Translations under genes and position numbers: made by a program
Shown: in pieces, positions 34,338 to 45,504 of the stretch
Layout: every line of letters begins with the position of its first letter
Position numbering within the stretch: position 1 is the first letter of the stretch
Assembly (NCBI RefSeq): GCF_008831285.2
Contig: NC_045144.1
Span: 6,748,176 to 6,808,175, forward strand
DNA length: 60,000 nt
DNA from: Nymphaea colorata
Taxonomy: Eukaryota > Streptophyta > Magnoliopsida > Nymphaeales > Nymphaeaceae
Reading direction: 5' to 3'
The notes under the pieces: generated by a model
What the model was told of the DNA's origin: nothing
Databases searched by the model: none
What the model saw: only the letters and a program-made list of their open reading frames with translations

Positions 34338-34690
34338 TGCAGGTCTGCAACTTCTTCTAGTCTGTGCAGGGAAATTAGAGATTGGTCAGGACGCATGATT
34401 TCATTTGCTAACTATCAACGAACATAAAATTACCAAAAGTGTTGTGATAGAAAACGGGAAACCTCTCCCCTCTTTCTCTCTCTCCAGTCTCCACTGATTA
34501 AGCTGTGTGTAGTACTGAAGTGTCTCGTTAAGGCATGCATTTAAAGAGGATGAATTGAGAGGTGATCTTTTAAGTCTTTGAAAGAGACAGAATCAATGAG
34601 GTGAAAAGTTGCTTGTTTATTTAACGGTACAACAGGCAAAAACTTCAACTCTAGAGTGTACATCAACGCATCTAACATCATTATTGGTTT
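34338..34690 (-). promoter_or_regulatory. Putative RLP promoter and leader, copy 2
   Basis: Contains a short CT-rich leader, GCATGCATTTAAAG at 34534-34547 and the shared block AGGATGAATTGAGA...AACGGTACAACAGGC. Read on the minus strand, TTTAAATGCATGC is the best TATA-like candidate. The motif is conserved in position at the other copies; its function is inferred. Confidence 0.5.
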
Positions 34691-37600
34691 AGTTGGAAAT
34701 AAGCTTTGTGTCGTGACCAATTCCTTGTTTGAGTTCCGTCCGTGCACGCCACGCTCCTGTGCTAATTACGATGACGATCATATGGAAGCACTGTGCTAGT
34801 TGACGCATATTAGACTTGCAGTAGGCACACAAGCAGCCATGCTAATTGGTTTCTGATTCATAATATTAATTTGTTTCTGCAAAAGGATTATATTTTTAAA
34901 AAAAAGCAAGAGAAAGTGACGATCGAATATCCATTAGCGACGAATTTTGGTTCGAATTTAGATTTTCAAAGTTATTAAATCTGTCTCTGAGTTCGTTGAT
35001 TGTATGCAAAAGATTCCAAAGATCCATGAACTGAAGTGAAATCTGATATGCTTTCGATTGGATGAAGTGTAATTTGCAAGATTTCCTAAATCAAACTGCA
35101 CAAAACAAAAACAAATATTAATAAAAACAAAAAAAAAATATTATAGGTGCCTCCGTTGAATTCTTGGATGTCGGAAGCTGATCCACAGCGAGTTTGAACG
35201 TGTAAGGCATTTTTAGGGAATGTCCGCCTGAAAATGAGGAATGTCATCAGATCCCATGCAAGTGAGGAAAAGTCTATATGATATATCTGAATCCAAATTC
35301 ACTATCTTAATCTGATTTTTATTAAAATCCAAGACAGAATCCGATCTTATATTAGTAACTGAATTTGTATTAAGAACTGAATTTGAAAATGGATGGATAT
35401 TTGTTTAGAAAAGTAAATACTAGTCTGATCGATCGCACATTTATTGAAATCCAAATCTAAATTCAAATTCAATCAGATTTCATTTTATAAATTTGAATTT
35501 GAGCAAATTTCTTAATAGGATGTTGACTATTTTTTTTCTTTATCCCATTTTTTCTTTACACAGTTTGGTTAGTATCCGATCGATTTACTACCATCCCTAT
35601 AAAATTGGAGGGTTGAGCTTTTATTAAAATGAACAAGTAATTATCATCATGGCAATATTCCCATTTCACTTTGAGGCAAGAGTTTGGCCGTCACGCCTAC
35701 GCTGAAGGGTGCTTTCATCTTTTGGAAATTCTTGTGGACTCGAACAGAGCAACGGGATTGATAGAAAAACTATGCTCGGTGCCAAAGGAAGTAGCGTTGA
35801 TGTATCTATCAACATCGAACTAGCGCAACAACCGTCCTGGATACGCTCTGTTCTTCTTAAAGATCGAGATGTCGATTGATTTTATTAAGGGTGAAAGAGA
35901 CGTAACGAAAGCGAACGAATGGGCTCTTGGTCAAAATTAAAAATTCCCAATTTCAACAACCATACTCTCCTACTTGACCACCCAAAAAACCGCCAAATTA
36001 ACACGCCAAGAACAATTTCTAGGGCACCCAAAAGGGAAAATCATTAATGGTTTTTTATTAACCGATAAAAATTCCCAATTTAAAGAAAAAAAAAGGAAAA
36101 ATCAGATGTTAAGTGGTTGGCTGTTGGTTGCACTGATTCTTACATATACGCACATGTACGACGCCATCTCTTAGAGTAACGAGAATTAGAAAAATAAATG
36201 TGATGCATCTCCGAGTTCTTCAATTTCTATAGTATTTTCCTTCTTTTCTTTGGTATTGAAATAATGTATGATCTTTGGGGTGCCAATTCTGTAGACATAT
36301 GGGAATGTATAAGAGTTCGACATCTGACTGAAGACTGGACGATTTACATCTGCTCTTAAACGTAGGGGAGACGGAGAAATTTGGATTTCTGCTTCCACTC
36401 GTTGCCGGAAAGAAGGGGAGACCACAACCCATAAGTTTTTCATAAGGTATCCGTGTTGCCATAACCATACTTACACTGTAATTGGGTACTTGGACACAAT
36501 GGAATACTTTTTAAATTTGAAGCCTATCCAAACTGTTCCATTTTACGTGATTAACATTTTTTCAACTCAATTTTCATTCTATTTTTAGAGATATTGTTCA
36601 TTAACATGTAATGTTGTCATTTAAAATAACTTATTTATTTAAATATTGCTTCCATTTTTATTTTTTTTGTTATTTTGCAGATATATATATATATATATAT
36701 CATACCTACAATTTCAAAAATTACCATGTCCGTACCTATATCTCCTACCACTCCCCAACCGTACCATACCCACTTAACCATTGCCGTTATGCTATTAATT
36801 ACCCTTGGGCATTAAATTATTATAAACTGATATTATCCGAATCTGATTTCAGATTTGAATCTGAATTCTGAATTTTGAACCAAATCATGCCAATTTTCAA
36901 AATATAGGAATATTGGATATAACATATTTATTTAAAAGAAACAAGATATGTTCTAATCTAATTTGGACTCAGACTCAGACTTGGATTTTGATTTGAATGT
37001 CTAAAACTGATTCAAAATCTGACAAGAGCATGTAAGATCCCAATTTTACAAGTAGTTGGATCGGGATCCTTATCTGGATATTAGATATAGTATATTTGTT
37101 TAAAACTAAATATTAGTATGATTTATTGAAATCCAAATCTAAATTCGAATTCAATCAGATGTCATTTTATAAATTTGAATTTGAGCCAACTTCTTAATTT
37201 TTTTCTTTGTCCCATTTTTCTTTGCACAGTTTGGTTAGTATCCGATCGATTTACTAACATCCCTATAAAATTCAGGGGATGATCTTGAATTAAAATAAAA
37301 AAAGTAATGTTCTATCATGGCAATATTCCGGTTTCATTTTGAGGCCACGAGGGGGAGAGACATAGAAAGAGGGATGTTTATTGCCACTTCATTTTGTAAC
37401 ATATCTGGGTTGAAAAATAAGACGCTTCAGTCATTTTGTTTTCCCTTTAAGGAACATTTTACTGTCTCGGATTTGAGATCAAATATCCATAGACTTAAAG
37501 TGAGAACCTCCCATTCGCCTCAGATCTATAGGTTGCTGCATAACCTGTGGATCCAAAAATTCCTTTTTTTTTTCTTCACATAGTGGCAAAATTTGATGTT

Positions 37601-39470
37601 TGTTTGCATTGCGATTTTCTGATTTGCTTGCAAACAACTATTTTAATTTTTTATGACATGTTCGTTGGATACATTTTAGTATATTTGAATTTGTTCTAAA
37701 AATTGAGGCAAGTTCTAAACCATTTTAGTAGTCAAGCGAACCACTAAAATTCATTTTGCCTGAAATCAGGTTCCTACGAAATTACACCTTTTCCAAAAAG
37801 GAGTAAATAACATGCCCCTCTTCCCGTAATAGAAAACATCCTTCAAATCTTCTCAACCAAGTACGCAAAGCAGGTTGTAAAAACTGGTTGAAAATCCAAG
37901 TGCTTACAGAGCCCGATTTTCACAAAAAAGTGGCTTGTTAGATGTGTCATCCGTGCACAACCTACTTTAAAAAAAAAAAAAAGATGGTAAGTACAGCGTG
38001 ACCAACTGTTGACACATATCCACCCAAAAAAAAAAAATCATATTTTTATATTAATATTTTGGAAAAAATTTCTTCATTTACATAATGGTACTCTTTAAAA
38101 ATTTAAAATTCTATAAATAATAGCTCTTAATTAACCAGAATATTCTGGCTTGGCCGTCACGCCTACGCTGAAGGGTGCTTTCATCTTTTGGAAATTCTTG
38201 TGGAAATCTCAGGCATCCAACAGAGCAACGGGATTGATAGAAAAACTATGCTCGGTGCCAAAGGAAGTAGTATTGATGTATCTATCAACATGGATAATTT
38301 TAATTAAAATGCATCATTTTCAATTATAGAATCAAAATTTCATAGTATCAAATACAAAGGGAAACTAGAACTAGAATTTTTCATTCCAGTTCCAGCTTGA
38401 GGTGGAATGTCGTTCGAGAATTTTAATTTTAAGATGACAATATGATACTAATATGTTAAAAGTGAGGGATGTAAGTGAGTGGGATTTGAATGAGTTAAAT
38501 ACAGCTACAACCGCTGCCAGATTCTACTTGTTTTGACAGAAACTTGTGATTTTTCATTTAATTTTTTTTTTTTTTGCTATCATGGAGGCCATGGTGGGCT
38601 GCACCCTATATGAAGGTCAACAGATCAGGTTTAAATAGGATGTACCCTTAATTGTATTCATTTTTCTGGATATTCACAAATTCTGATTTGAATACAGATA
38701 AATGAAAATCATATCCAAGTCTGAAATCCAATTTCATAATCTAAATTATATCTGAATTTGACTTTATATTCATATCCAAATTTCAATTTTGAATCATAAT
38801 GTGGTCGATTTTCAACATATAAGAACATTAGATTTGGGATATTTATTTAACATTAAAGTTGAACGATTCAGTCGGATATCCGATTAAAGTCAAGTAGATT
38901 GACATCTCTAGAACAAAACAAACGATTCTAAAAAAATGTAGCTCTCTGCGATGCCTCTATGGCTGTACTGAGACGGCCCCCTCTCTTCTTTTTACTATTC
39001 ATAAGAAAATCCAACCCGAAACTCTCAGTGTATTCAATAACCGATACTTCATCTAGTTAGTTTCTTTTGGATTCATTCCCCTTTCTCCTTCTCTTATAGC
39101 AAATAAGTCAATAAAATTCGAGCAGATCTAAGTTTGGTTTCTTTGGTTGTGTGAAATTCGAAAGGACCTAAGCTTTGGTGTCTTTAGATTACTGAAATCT
39201 GAATTACATCCCCTCCAAATTAGCTTGATTTTAATAGAAACTATCACATGTTGATAGACATGACAACTTTTACTTACTTGGAAAAAAAAAAAGTTACCAC
39301 AGGAAACAGCGCAGCAACGGGTGTTGGAAATATTATTATTCCAATAATTTTACCTTTCATATAAAATTTTCCCTAAAATTTGAGGAGAAACATCACCTAC
39401 CTCCACCATCACATGGTATATTATAATTAATGTTCATAGACGCCCTAACTTTTTAGGAAGAGATGAAAGA
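34691..39470. other. Gene-free spacer built from diverged duplicated flanks
   Basis: No intact gene. About 36560-36960 repeats 14220-14585. About 35690-35880 contains a block (GGCCGTCACGCCTACGCTGA...) seen again at about 38150-38300 and in part at about 47660-47710. About 37060-37560 is related to 46800-47270 and 56750-57170. A stretch near 39060-39380 recurs near 50460-50830. Short runs of A and (AT)n at about 36681-36700 are present. Confidence 0.6.
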
Positions 39471-39777
39471 GTATGTTACCGTTTCACTTGTCAAAACGAC
39501 CCCTAAAGTGTTAATGAGAATGATCAAATTAATAGAGTACATGGAATAAATAACCCCCAGTTATAAAGGTTTTTGTGATGTAGTAAGAGCACCCGGCTGG
39601 GGTTGAAGACACGGCCACATTGCAAACGGATTATAGTTTCTATAAATTATTCTTACCAAAGAAAAAAAAAAAAGTTTTTACTCCAAGAACCGTTTCTATC
39701 TATGTGGGAGGATTCACACATATGTATGCCCGGACAACTGTCAGTCCTACATATCATTCAGCATTTTTTGGAAGCAA
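39471..39777. repeat. Near-identical 307-bp block (copy 1)
   Basis: Almost identical to 51267-51575. The only differences I see are the length of an A run, one C/T and one extra G. Sequence to either side is clearly more diverged between the two loci. No reading frame or known RNA is evident. Confidence 0.85.
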
Positions 39778-39955
39778 CCACATATATATTATTTCATGTT
39801 ACAAGGCCTGAGTTACATTTTGGTTGGGATGGTATGTATTTTTTAAATCGAAAGAGTTTGGCAACTGGTTTTTTATTTTTTGAGAGAATTTGATCTATAC
39901 ACATCATAAAATATAATTACGTATACACTTGAGTATAGATCTCTCTCTCTCTCTG

Positions 39956-39957
<2 letters not shown>

Positions 39958-40045
<88 letters not shown>

Positions 40046-40385
40046 TAAAATTCCTGACAAAATGATTGTACAACAAAATATGAATATTCTGTTATGTTTA
40101 TAAATGCTAATTCAATATAAAGCATTGAAGTTGCTCACAAGAAAAAAAAAAAACTTATTTTTCTACAATTAAAAATTTGATGTCATAAGAGTCCTTCATT
40201 TTTTTTTATTACTATAAGAACATATTGAACTCAAAAAAAAGACTTAGTGTAAGATTCTCATCAAAACAATATTGAGATAATATTTATAAAGTTCGATATG
40301 CGAAAGAGCACAATCAGTTATGAAAACGACCGTTCGGCTTTGTATTAGTGGTATCAATCAATTTTGGGTGGTTTACTCTTTGTGT

Positions 40386-40467
<82 letters not shown>
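39958..40467. repeat. 344-bp segment between two (TA)n tracts (orientation 1)
   Basis: (TA)n at 39958-40043, a unique segment at 40044-40387, then (TA)n at 40388-40439 and (GA)n at 40440-40467. The unique segment is about 90 percent identical to the reverse complement of the segment at 51830-52179, whereas the left flank of both loci aligns in the same orientation. No terminal inverted repeats or coding frame are seen in the segment. Confidence 0.9.
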
Positions 40468-40470
<3 letters not shown>

Positions 40471-42405
40471 TTCTGTTGTCATGAAAAGGTGTTCGGTCAT
40501 AATTTTTTCATGCACTCAGGTGTGCACATATACCCACCTTTAGTCTGGAGTGTGAAATCGAGGGGCAGAGGGAGGGAGTCAAGATGGCATTAATGCATTA
40601 GTTACAGGGCATAATAAATGGTTTGGAACTTTTAAAAGATGTTTCTCTAGCTACTTGTATAAACTGTAGTGTTACAAACTAGTCATATACAAGCTTATTC
40701 CTATTGATTTCAAGCCTGAATATGAAGTTTTATTATTATATGCAAATCTAAGCCTGGATGAAGAGATGATCCAACAAATGGTCGAATCTTGAAATCGAAC
40801 ATGTGGGCTATAAATACAATGATAAATGGTGACAAAAAATAATCTATTTAAAAACATTAAAAATGCATTTATATTGTGTAGATGCAGCCTCAATCCCACA
40901 TTGGTTATCCAAATCCAATAACAGTTGATTGGTTTTGGATTGGATATTACCCAATTGTAATCAAATATTACTAGGAAATGTCCTACCATGCTCAGTTTCC
41001 GAAAGGTTTTTGTCTGCTTTCAACAGCAAAAGGTATTTCAGAAGAGGAATGATTAAAATGTAAAATGTCTTAAACTGCTGGAACTTGGCAATTCTTGAGC
41101 TGGAAAAATATGTAATTGCATGCAAGTTAGAATGGCAAATCAAATAAATACATACTACCAGAAGGAAAACACAATTTCATTGGAAAGTTATGATTAGGTT
41201 AACATGGAAATAATTTTGCTAAATAAATTTATGAAAATGACGGTCTGTTTCCAAAGTGTTTTAATTTAGAATGATCAAGGTCAATGTTACTATAAAATGA
41301 TGAAATGTGAAAGGCAAAAAATTTAATAAAAAAGTTAATGTCCTTTTGATTTTTCTCTTTTGTTACATGATTTTCTTCTGTCACGGTCAGACATTCTAAG
41401 GGTTTTGACATAATGGTTAGGAAAGCAACTGATAGGTGGCTAGTTACTGGTTCAAACTTTGTTAGTGTCTTCTCCTTAGGAGCACACGTACCAATACAAA
41501 TAAGGGTATGAGTCATAAAATGACCTTGAAGGTTTTACACCATAAGCCAGTAGAGAAGTCTCTCAACCTGGGTTGGTTTCCACATTAAAAACTTGTATTT
41601 CATATTTTTTAGTTGTTAAGTTTGATCCCAACTGTCATAAAAAAAAAAAAAAAAAAGAAAGAAAAAAACATGGTGGTCTCAATTGGAAGAAGGCCGATCT
41701 ATATTTTTACAGGGGTCAAAGTACATTTTTCTAAATCTAACAACGGCCAAATAAAAATTCTTTAAAGTTATAATTGTAAAATTTTGTTTTCACGAAATTT
41801 GAAAAGGATGTGGGGGTGAAGAAACTGCTTTATGAAAAGACAAAAATACCCCTAACAAAAATAAAAATGTGCAATTAAATGGATAAAATAAATCCTCCTT
41901 CTCACTTTCTTTCCGGCCTTTGCACTCCCAAATAAATAATATTGCAGTTAAAGAGAGGTGTGCATGTAACCTCTGTGGGTTAAGAGCACAACTTGATGCA
42001 CATATGGAATGAAACTGGAGGAGGTTTTGGGCCATTTTTGAAATTTTTATAAAAAAAAAATATACTTCTTAGATTTTTAACATTTTCATAATTCATTTTT
42101 ATCCTCATAAAAGGCTTCATTCTTACTATAACCAATGGCATTTTGGTCATCCCTGTGCGCAAAAACACCAGTGTGCACATTACCAGTTTTGTTGGTTAAA
42201 AGACATTGTAAAAAGTCAGGACACCCTTACTTCGCACAACGACACATATATTATTATTATTATGAACTTTTACACAAACTGCACATTTTTAACCCAAAAC
42301 AAACCAATTCTTAAAAGAAAAAGGAAAAGAAAAAAAAAACAGCACACGCACAATTTTTAAAGTAACAAAATAATAAAACAAAGGGATAAAAAGACTCTAC
42401 ATAGA
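40468..42405. other. AT-rich spacer without recognised gene
   Basis: Contains diverged RLP-flank sequence (for example near 41270-41340, related to 30620-30700) and an A-run near 41638-41657. No gene is supported. Confidence 0.55.
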
Positions 42406-43414
42406 CTAGACATCAAATTTGTTCTTTGAAAGGTGGAGATTGTGCAAAAATGGTCCATGGAATAAACTAGAAGGACTTGGCCCTACTAGGGAGCTGTAAG
42501 AAACATCTAACCGTTCCATATTAAGAAGATTGCATGAATTTGGGATCGGGCCACTAAAGTTACTGTTGCTGACATAGGTAATAAGGATAGAGTGAGGTAA
42601 AGATGGTAAGAAGCCACTGAAACTGTTTCCCAAAATATCAAGGTAAGTTAGTCTGAGTGAGGATGGTGAAAATTGAGGAGTCTGACAATCTAATATGACT
42701 TAGGTCCAAGGGAAATAAAGCTGTAAGATTTGCTATTGAGAAAGGATAAGATTTGCTATTGAGAAAGGAAGACTGCCGGACAGACTAGTATAAGAAAGAT
42801 CCAATGAAGTTAGGTATCCAAGATTACCAATGGTGATGCTACTAAAAAATTAGCAAGAGAAAGTCTAAGAATTTTGAGGTTATTCTTTGGTAATTTGGTA
42901 GGTAATGAGCCCCTCACGAAATTATTGTCTTCACATCAAGAACCTTTTCAAGAGAGGAAGTTCAAAAATTTCATGTGGTAGGTGGCCGGACAAGTTGTTA
43001 CCTTGTAAATATAAAGATTGAAGTTTACTTTCTGCGGGGGAAAATGACGGCATGAATTCTCCTTGTACATGAGTATATGACAGGTAAAGAGCTTGAAGAT
43101 GTGGGAGCTTGAAAATATGAAGAGTGAGGCTTCCTTCAAGATCAAGTGAGTGAAAACCTACCACTGGAGAGACTGAGATGAGTCAAGTGGGTGAGCGGAG
43201 CAAGCTTTGAAGGCATGGTAGAGAAATAGAAGTCACTACCACTGAGGTCAAAGTGCTGGAGCAGGTGAAGATAAAAAAGAGCAGGAGGTATTCTTGATCC
43301 TATAATATCACTATTATAATTGGTAGCTTTACCAGGAAGTCCAAGGCCAATGATTTGTCCACTGTGAGGATCGCACGTGCTTACCAAGAGTAGTAGTAGT
43401 AGCAAATGTTCCAT
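42406..43414 (-). pseudogene. RLP-type LRR receptor pseudogene 3, gutted fragment
   Basis: The start near 43414 (MEHLLLLLLLVST) is the signal-peptide methionine. The LRRNT cap is mostly deleted: the leucine-rich signal joins directly to CDPHSGQIIGL. After a few LRRs a second large deletion joins two distant LRRs at about 43145-43175, followed by frameshifts. A 23-bp tandem duplication (42724-42746 and 42747-42769, TAAGATTTGCTATTGAGAAA) lies inside an LRR. Homology stops near 42406, so the island, terminal LRRs and membrane segment are missing. Its promoter block is split by the Harbinger element beginning at 43613. Confidence 0.88.
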
Positions 43415-43559
43415 TGTGATTGATATAAGAGAGGGAACCAACATGGACAATACTGCATTGGTTAGAACACATGATTTCAATTGCTAAACTACCAATGAAC
43501 ATAAAATTACCAAAAGTGTTGTGATAGAAAACAGGAAGCTTTTCCTCTCTCTCTCTCTC

Positions 43560-43612
43560 CAACTCATTAAACCGTGTGTAGTACTGAAGTGTCTGATTGA
43601 GGCATGCATTTA
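43560..43612 (-). promoter_or_regulatory. RLP promoter block, proximal half, split by transposon
   Basis: The conserved GCATGCATTTA of the RLP promoter block is present up to 43612, and the remainder (AGGATGAATTGAGAGGTCATC) resumes at 46030. The 2.4-kb insertion lies within the TATA-like motif. Confidence 0.6.
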
Positions 43613-43675
43613 GGGCCCGTTTGATGGGCGGGTGAAAGTTGGTGGGGAAGGGGAAATGTGTACGGGCGGGTGAAA

Positions 43676-43694
43676 TTTCACCCGCCCATCAAAC
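43676..43694 (-). repeat. Internal inverted copy of the Harbinger TIR
   Basis: TTTCACCCGCCCATCAAAC is the exact reverse complement of 43619-43637, so the left end of the transposon can fold on itself. Confidence 0.9.
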
Positions 43695-43726
43695 GCGGTG
43701 GAATTCCACCCGTTTAACCTAAAAGG

Positions 43727-43803
43727 GAGCGGGTGGAATTTCACCCGCTCGAAAGTCCGAGCTCCGAGCTTGGACTTTCGAGCGGGTGAAATTCCACCCG
43801 CTC
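43727..43803. repeat. Perfect 32-bp inverted repeat, 13-base spacer
   Basis: Arms 43727-43758 and 43772-43803 are exact reverse complements (core CGGGTGGAATTTCACCCGC), with spacer 43759-43771. Each arm is itself nearly palindromic, giving a complex fold-back. It lies in the GC-rich left part of the Harbinger element. Confidence 0.9.
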
Positions 43804-43817
43804 GAAATGGACTCCTT

Positions 43818-43930
43818 TGCACTCCACTCGACCTCCCTCCGCAGGACATCGCAGCGCTCGACCTCACTCCGCTCGACCTCCCTCCGCAGGACCTCCCTCC
43901 GCAGCGCTGGACCTCCCTCCGCAGCTCCTC
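43818..43930. repeat. CTCGACCTCCCTCCGCAGGA minisatellite
   Basis: Imperfect tandem copies of a unit of about 15-20 bases, ACCTCCCTCCGCAG and variants, repeat about six times. It is pyrimidine-rich on the plus strand and lies in the left part of the Harbinger element. Confidence 0.75.
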
Positions 43931-44561
43931 CACTGCGCCGTCGCGTCTCCGCCGGTAGGCTTTTTCCTTCGTCTCTTTGATTCCCTCCCTTTCCCCCTTT
44001 CTCTGATGCCCTAACATGTCGCTCCTTCCCCTCTGCCACAGATTCCGTCTGCCACAGTTACCTCTCTGCGCTGTCGCCTCTCTGCCACAGTTGTCGCTCC
44101 TTCCCTCTGCTACTGCTCGGTGAGTCTCTCTATCTCTCTTGCTTCTACCACAGTAACCACTCTGCGTCTGATTTGGGCATTTGGGCTTGTGGGATTACAT
44201 TGAAATGTGAAAGGGGATTTTGCCATTCGCTTCTTCTCCCATTGAGGATCTTCGACGAGCTGCTGCCAATACTCTAACATTACAGTTTCAAACAACTATG
44301 CTTTCTTTCTTTCATTCTTAATATGTTTCATATAACTTCTTGGCACTCTGTCTTTATTCCAGAGGGCTTCGTGATGATAAATACACATATCCTTGGTGCC
44401 TGCAGCCATGCTTTTTGTTGTGAAATAGCATGAAATTACTTTGCTTTGCTTGCATGAAAAAAGACAATCCTGATTGTGCGTGTTGTTGTTTACATCTTGT
44501 GCCTGTATGTTTTCATCTAACATTAACATGGGTTGACCATCTAACAAAGTATGAAATCGTT

Positions 44562-44675
44562 CTATTCTTTTCTTGATGGGGCTTCAGAAAATGACTCCCT
44601 GCACTTCTTTGGGACCGCTTCTGGGTTGCCTTTCCTCATCATAGCAACAAATTCATCATAGTTGATCCTTCCATC
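44562..44675 (-). pseudogene. Captured last exon of a calcium-dependent protein kinase
   Basis: On the minus strand, a good splice acceptor (TTCTTCTTGTGAACAG) is followed by an open frame reading [20 protein letters not shown] and then [17 protein letters not shown], with a stop at 44562-44564. This matches the second half of the last EF-hand and the C-terminal tail of plant CDPKs: D5, G6, I8 and E12 of the calcium loop are present. The exon starts inside the loop, after which genomic CDPK sequence is missing; the transposase remnant begins about 15-20 bp away. Downstream minus-strand sequence (to about 44300) may be its 3' untranslated region. It lies between the transposon TIRs, antisense to the transposase, so I infer capture of a host gene fragment. 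Confidence 0.75.
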
Positions 44676-44691
44676 CTGTTCACAAGAAGAA

Positions 44692-45181
44692 GCAGTTAAA
44701 CTGTATCGAGGGCATCGTTATCATATGTCTGAGTTTAACACTCGGGGAGCACGCTCACCTAGAACTGAAGAAGAATTATTTAACCATAGGCATTCATCAC
44801 TCCGAAATACATAGAAAGAACTTTCGGCATGTTGAAAGGTCGTTTTCCAATATTAAAAATGCAAGTCCAGTATCCATTCCAAAAGCAAGCTCAAATCATT
44901 CTTGCTACATGTGTATTGCACAACTTCATAATTGAACACAATCCAAACGCCGAGCAATTTGATGATGAAGATGCACCTTCAACTGATAACTTTGTCTTAA
45001 GCGAACCTGAAATTGCAAGCCAAACACATGAGCGAGGAAGCAACAATGCTATGAGAGCAGCTATTTCATCTCAAATGTTTACAGATTATCAATTGAATAG
45101 TAAGTTTACTTTCAATGTTCATAATTTGTTTTGTTTGATTGTTTGACATTTCTTCTGTTTTGAATAGGACAACGAAGATGA
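44692..45181 (+). pseudogene. PIF/Harbinger DDE transposase, C-terminal remnant
   Basis: The translation gives [26 protein letters not shown], then after a one-base frame change near 44810 IERTFGMLKGRFPILK and QAQIILATCVLHNFI. These are the conserved C-terminal motifs of HARBI1-like (DDE_Tnp_4) transposases, including the glutamate of the ERTFG motif. The first two catalytic aspartates and everything N-terminal are absent. A likely intron with GT at 45100-45101 and AG at 45166-45167 would splice to a stop at 45179-45181. The N-terminal truncation coincides with the CDPK fragment, so this copy cannot make a working transposase. Confidence 0.85.
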
Positions 45182-45504
45182 CGCCTCGCCAAAAGTACTA
45201 TGTGGTTTTCGAAGGTCGTGAGCGAGGCATATATGACAGTTGGGAGCGGTGCCAACCATTAGTCTATCGGTACAAGGGTGCCCTCTTCAGATCGTTTGAT
45301 TCATTGAAAGTAGCTGAGTATCACATGCATGAGTATGTCCATAACAAGTATGGTGTGCAAGTATGTAGGCCTCCACTCATTGAAGATGACATCGCAGATG
45401 AAGATATAGAAGACACGAAGCTTGAAGAACGAAAGTGCAGCTACAAATGTTGGATTACTTCTTTTGCGATTCTCTTTTTTCTTTGTTGGATATGTACTCA
45501 TTAA
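45178..45504 (+). CDS. Small protein with RNase H1-type hybrid-binding domain and C-terminal hydrophobic segment
   Basis: A 108-codon intact frame starts at an ATG overlapping the predicted transposase stop (ATGA). Residues about 6-52, YYVVFEGRERGIYDSWERC followed by KGALFRSFDSLKVAE, match the RNase H1 N-terminal fold (hybrid-binding, also called viroplasmin-like) with its conserved G-R, W, and FRSF positions. In RNase H1 this domain binds RNA/DNA hybrids. There is no RNase H catalytic domain. An acidic linker follows (about 69-79), then a hydrophobic C-terminus (about 91-106, CWITSFAILFFLCWIC) that could be a tail anchor. The frame is uninterrupted although the adjacent transposase is broken. 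The start is chosen for the first in-frame ATG after the probable intron; an unspliced start at 45139 is also possible. Function in the transposon is unknown. Confidence 0.7.
   Translation: MTPRQKYYVVFEGRERGIYDSWERCQPLVYRYKGALFRSFDSLKVAEYHMHEYVHNKYGVQVCRPPLIEDDIADEDIEDTKLEERKCSYKCWITSFAILFFLCWICTH

Noticed and set aside
39873-40125. Open frames encoding long Tyr-Ile repeats
   Set aside because: These are translations of the (TA)n microsatellite.
41395-41657. Possible tRNA-derived SINE (A-box-like TAATGGTTAGGAAAGC, B-box-like GGTTCAAAC, terminal A run)
   Set aside because: Box matches are weak, no target duplication was found around the A run, and no second copy is evident in the window.
43610-44040. 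Several GC-rich open frames on both strands, rich in serine, arginine or proline
   Set aside because: They follow the minisatellite and inverted repeats of the transposon end, occur in many frames at once and resemble no protein.
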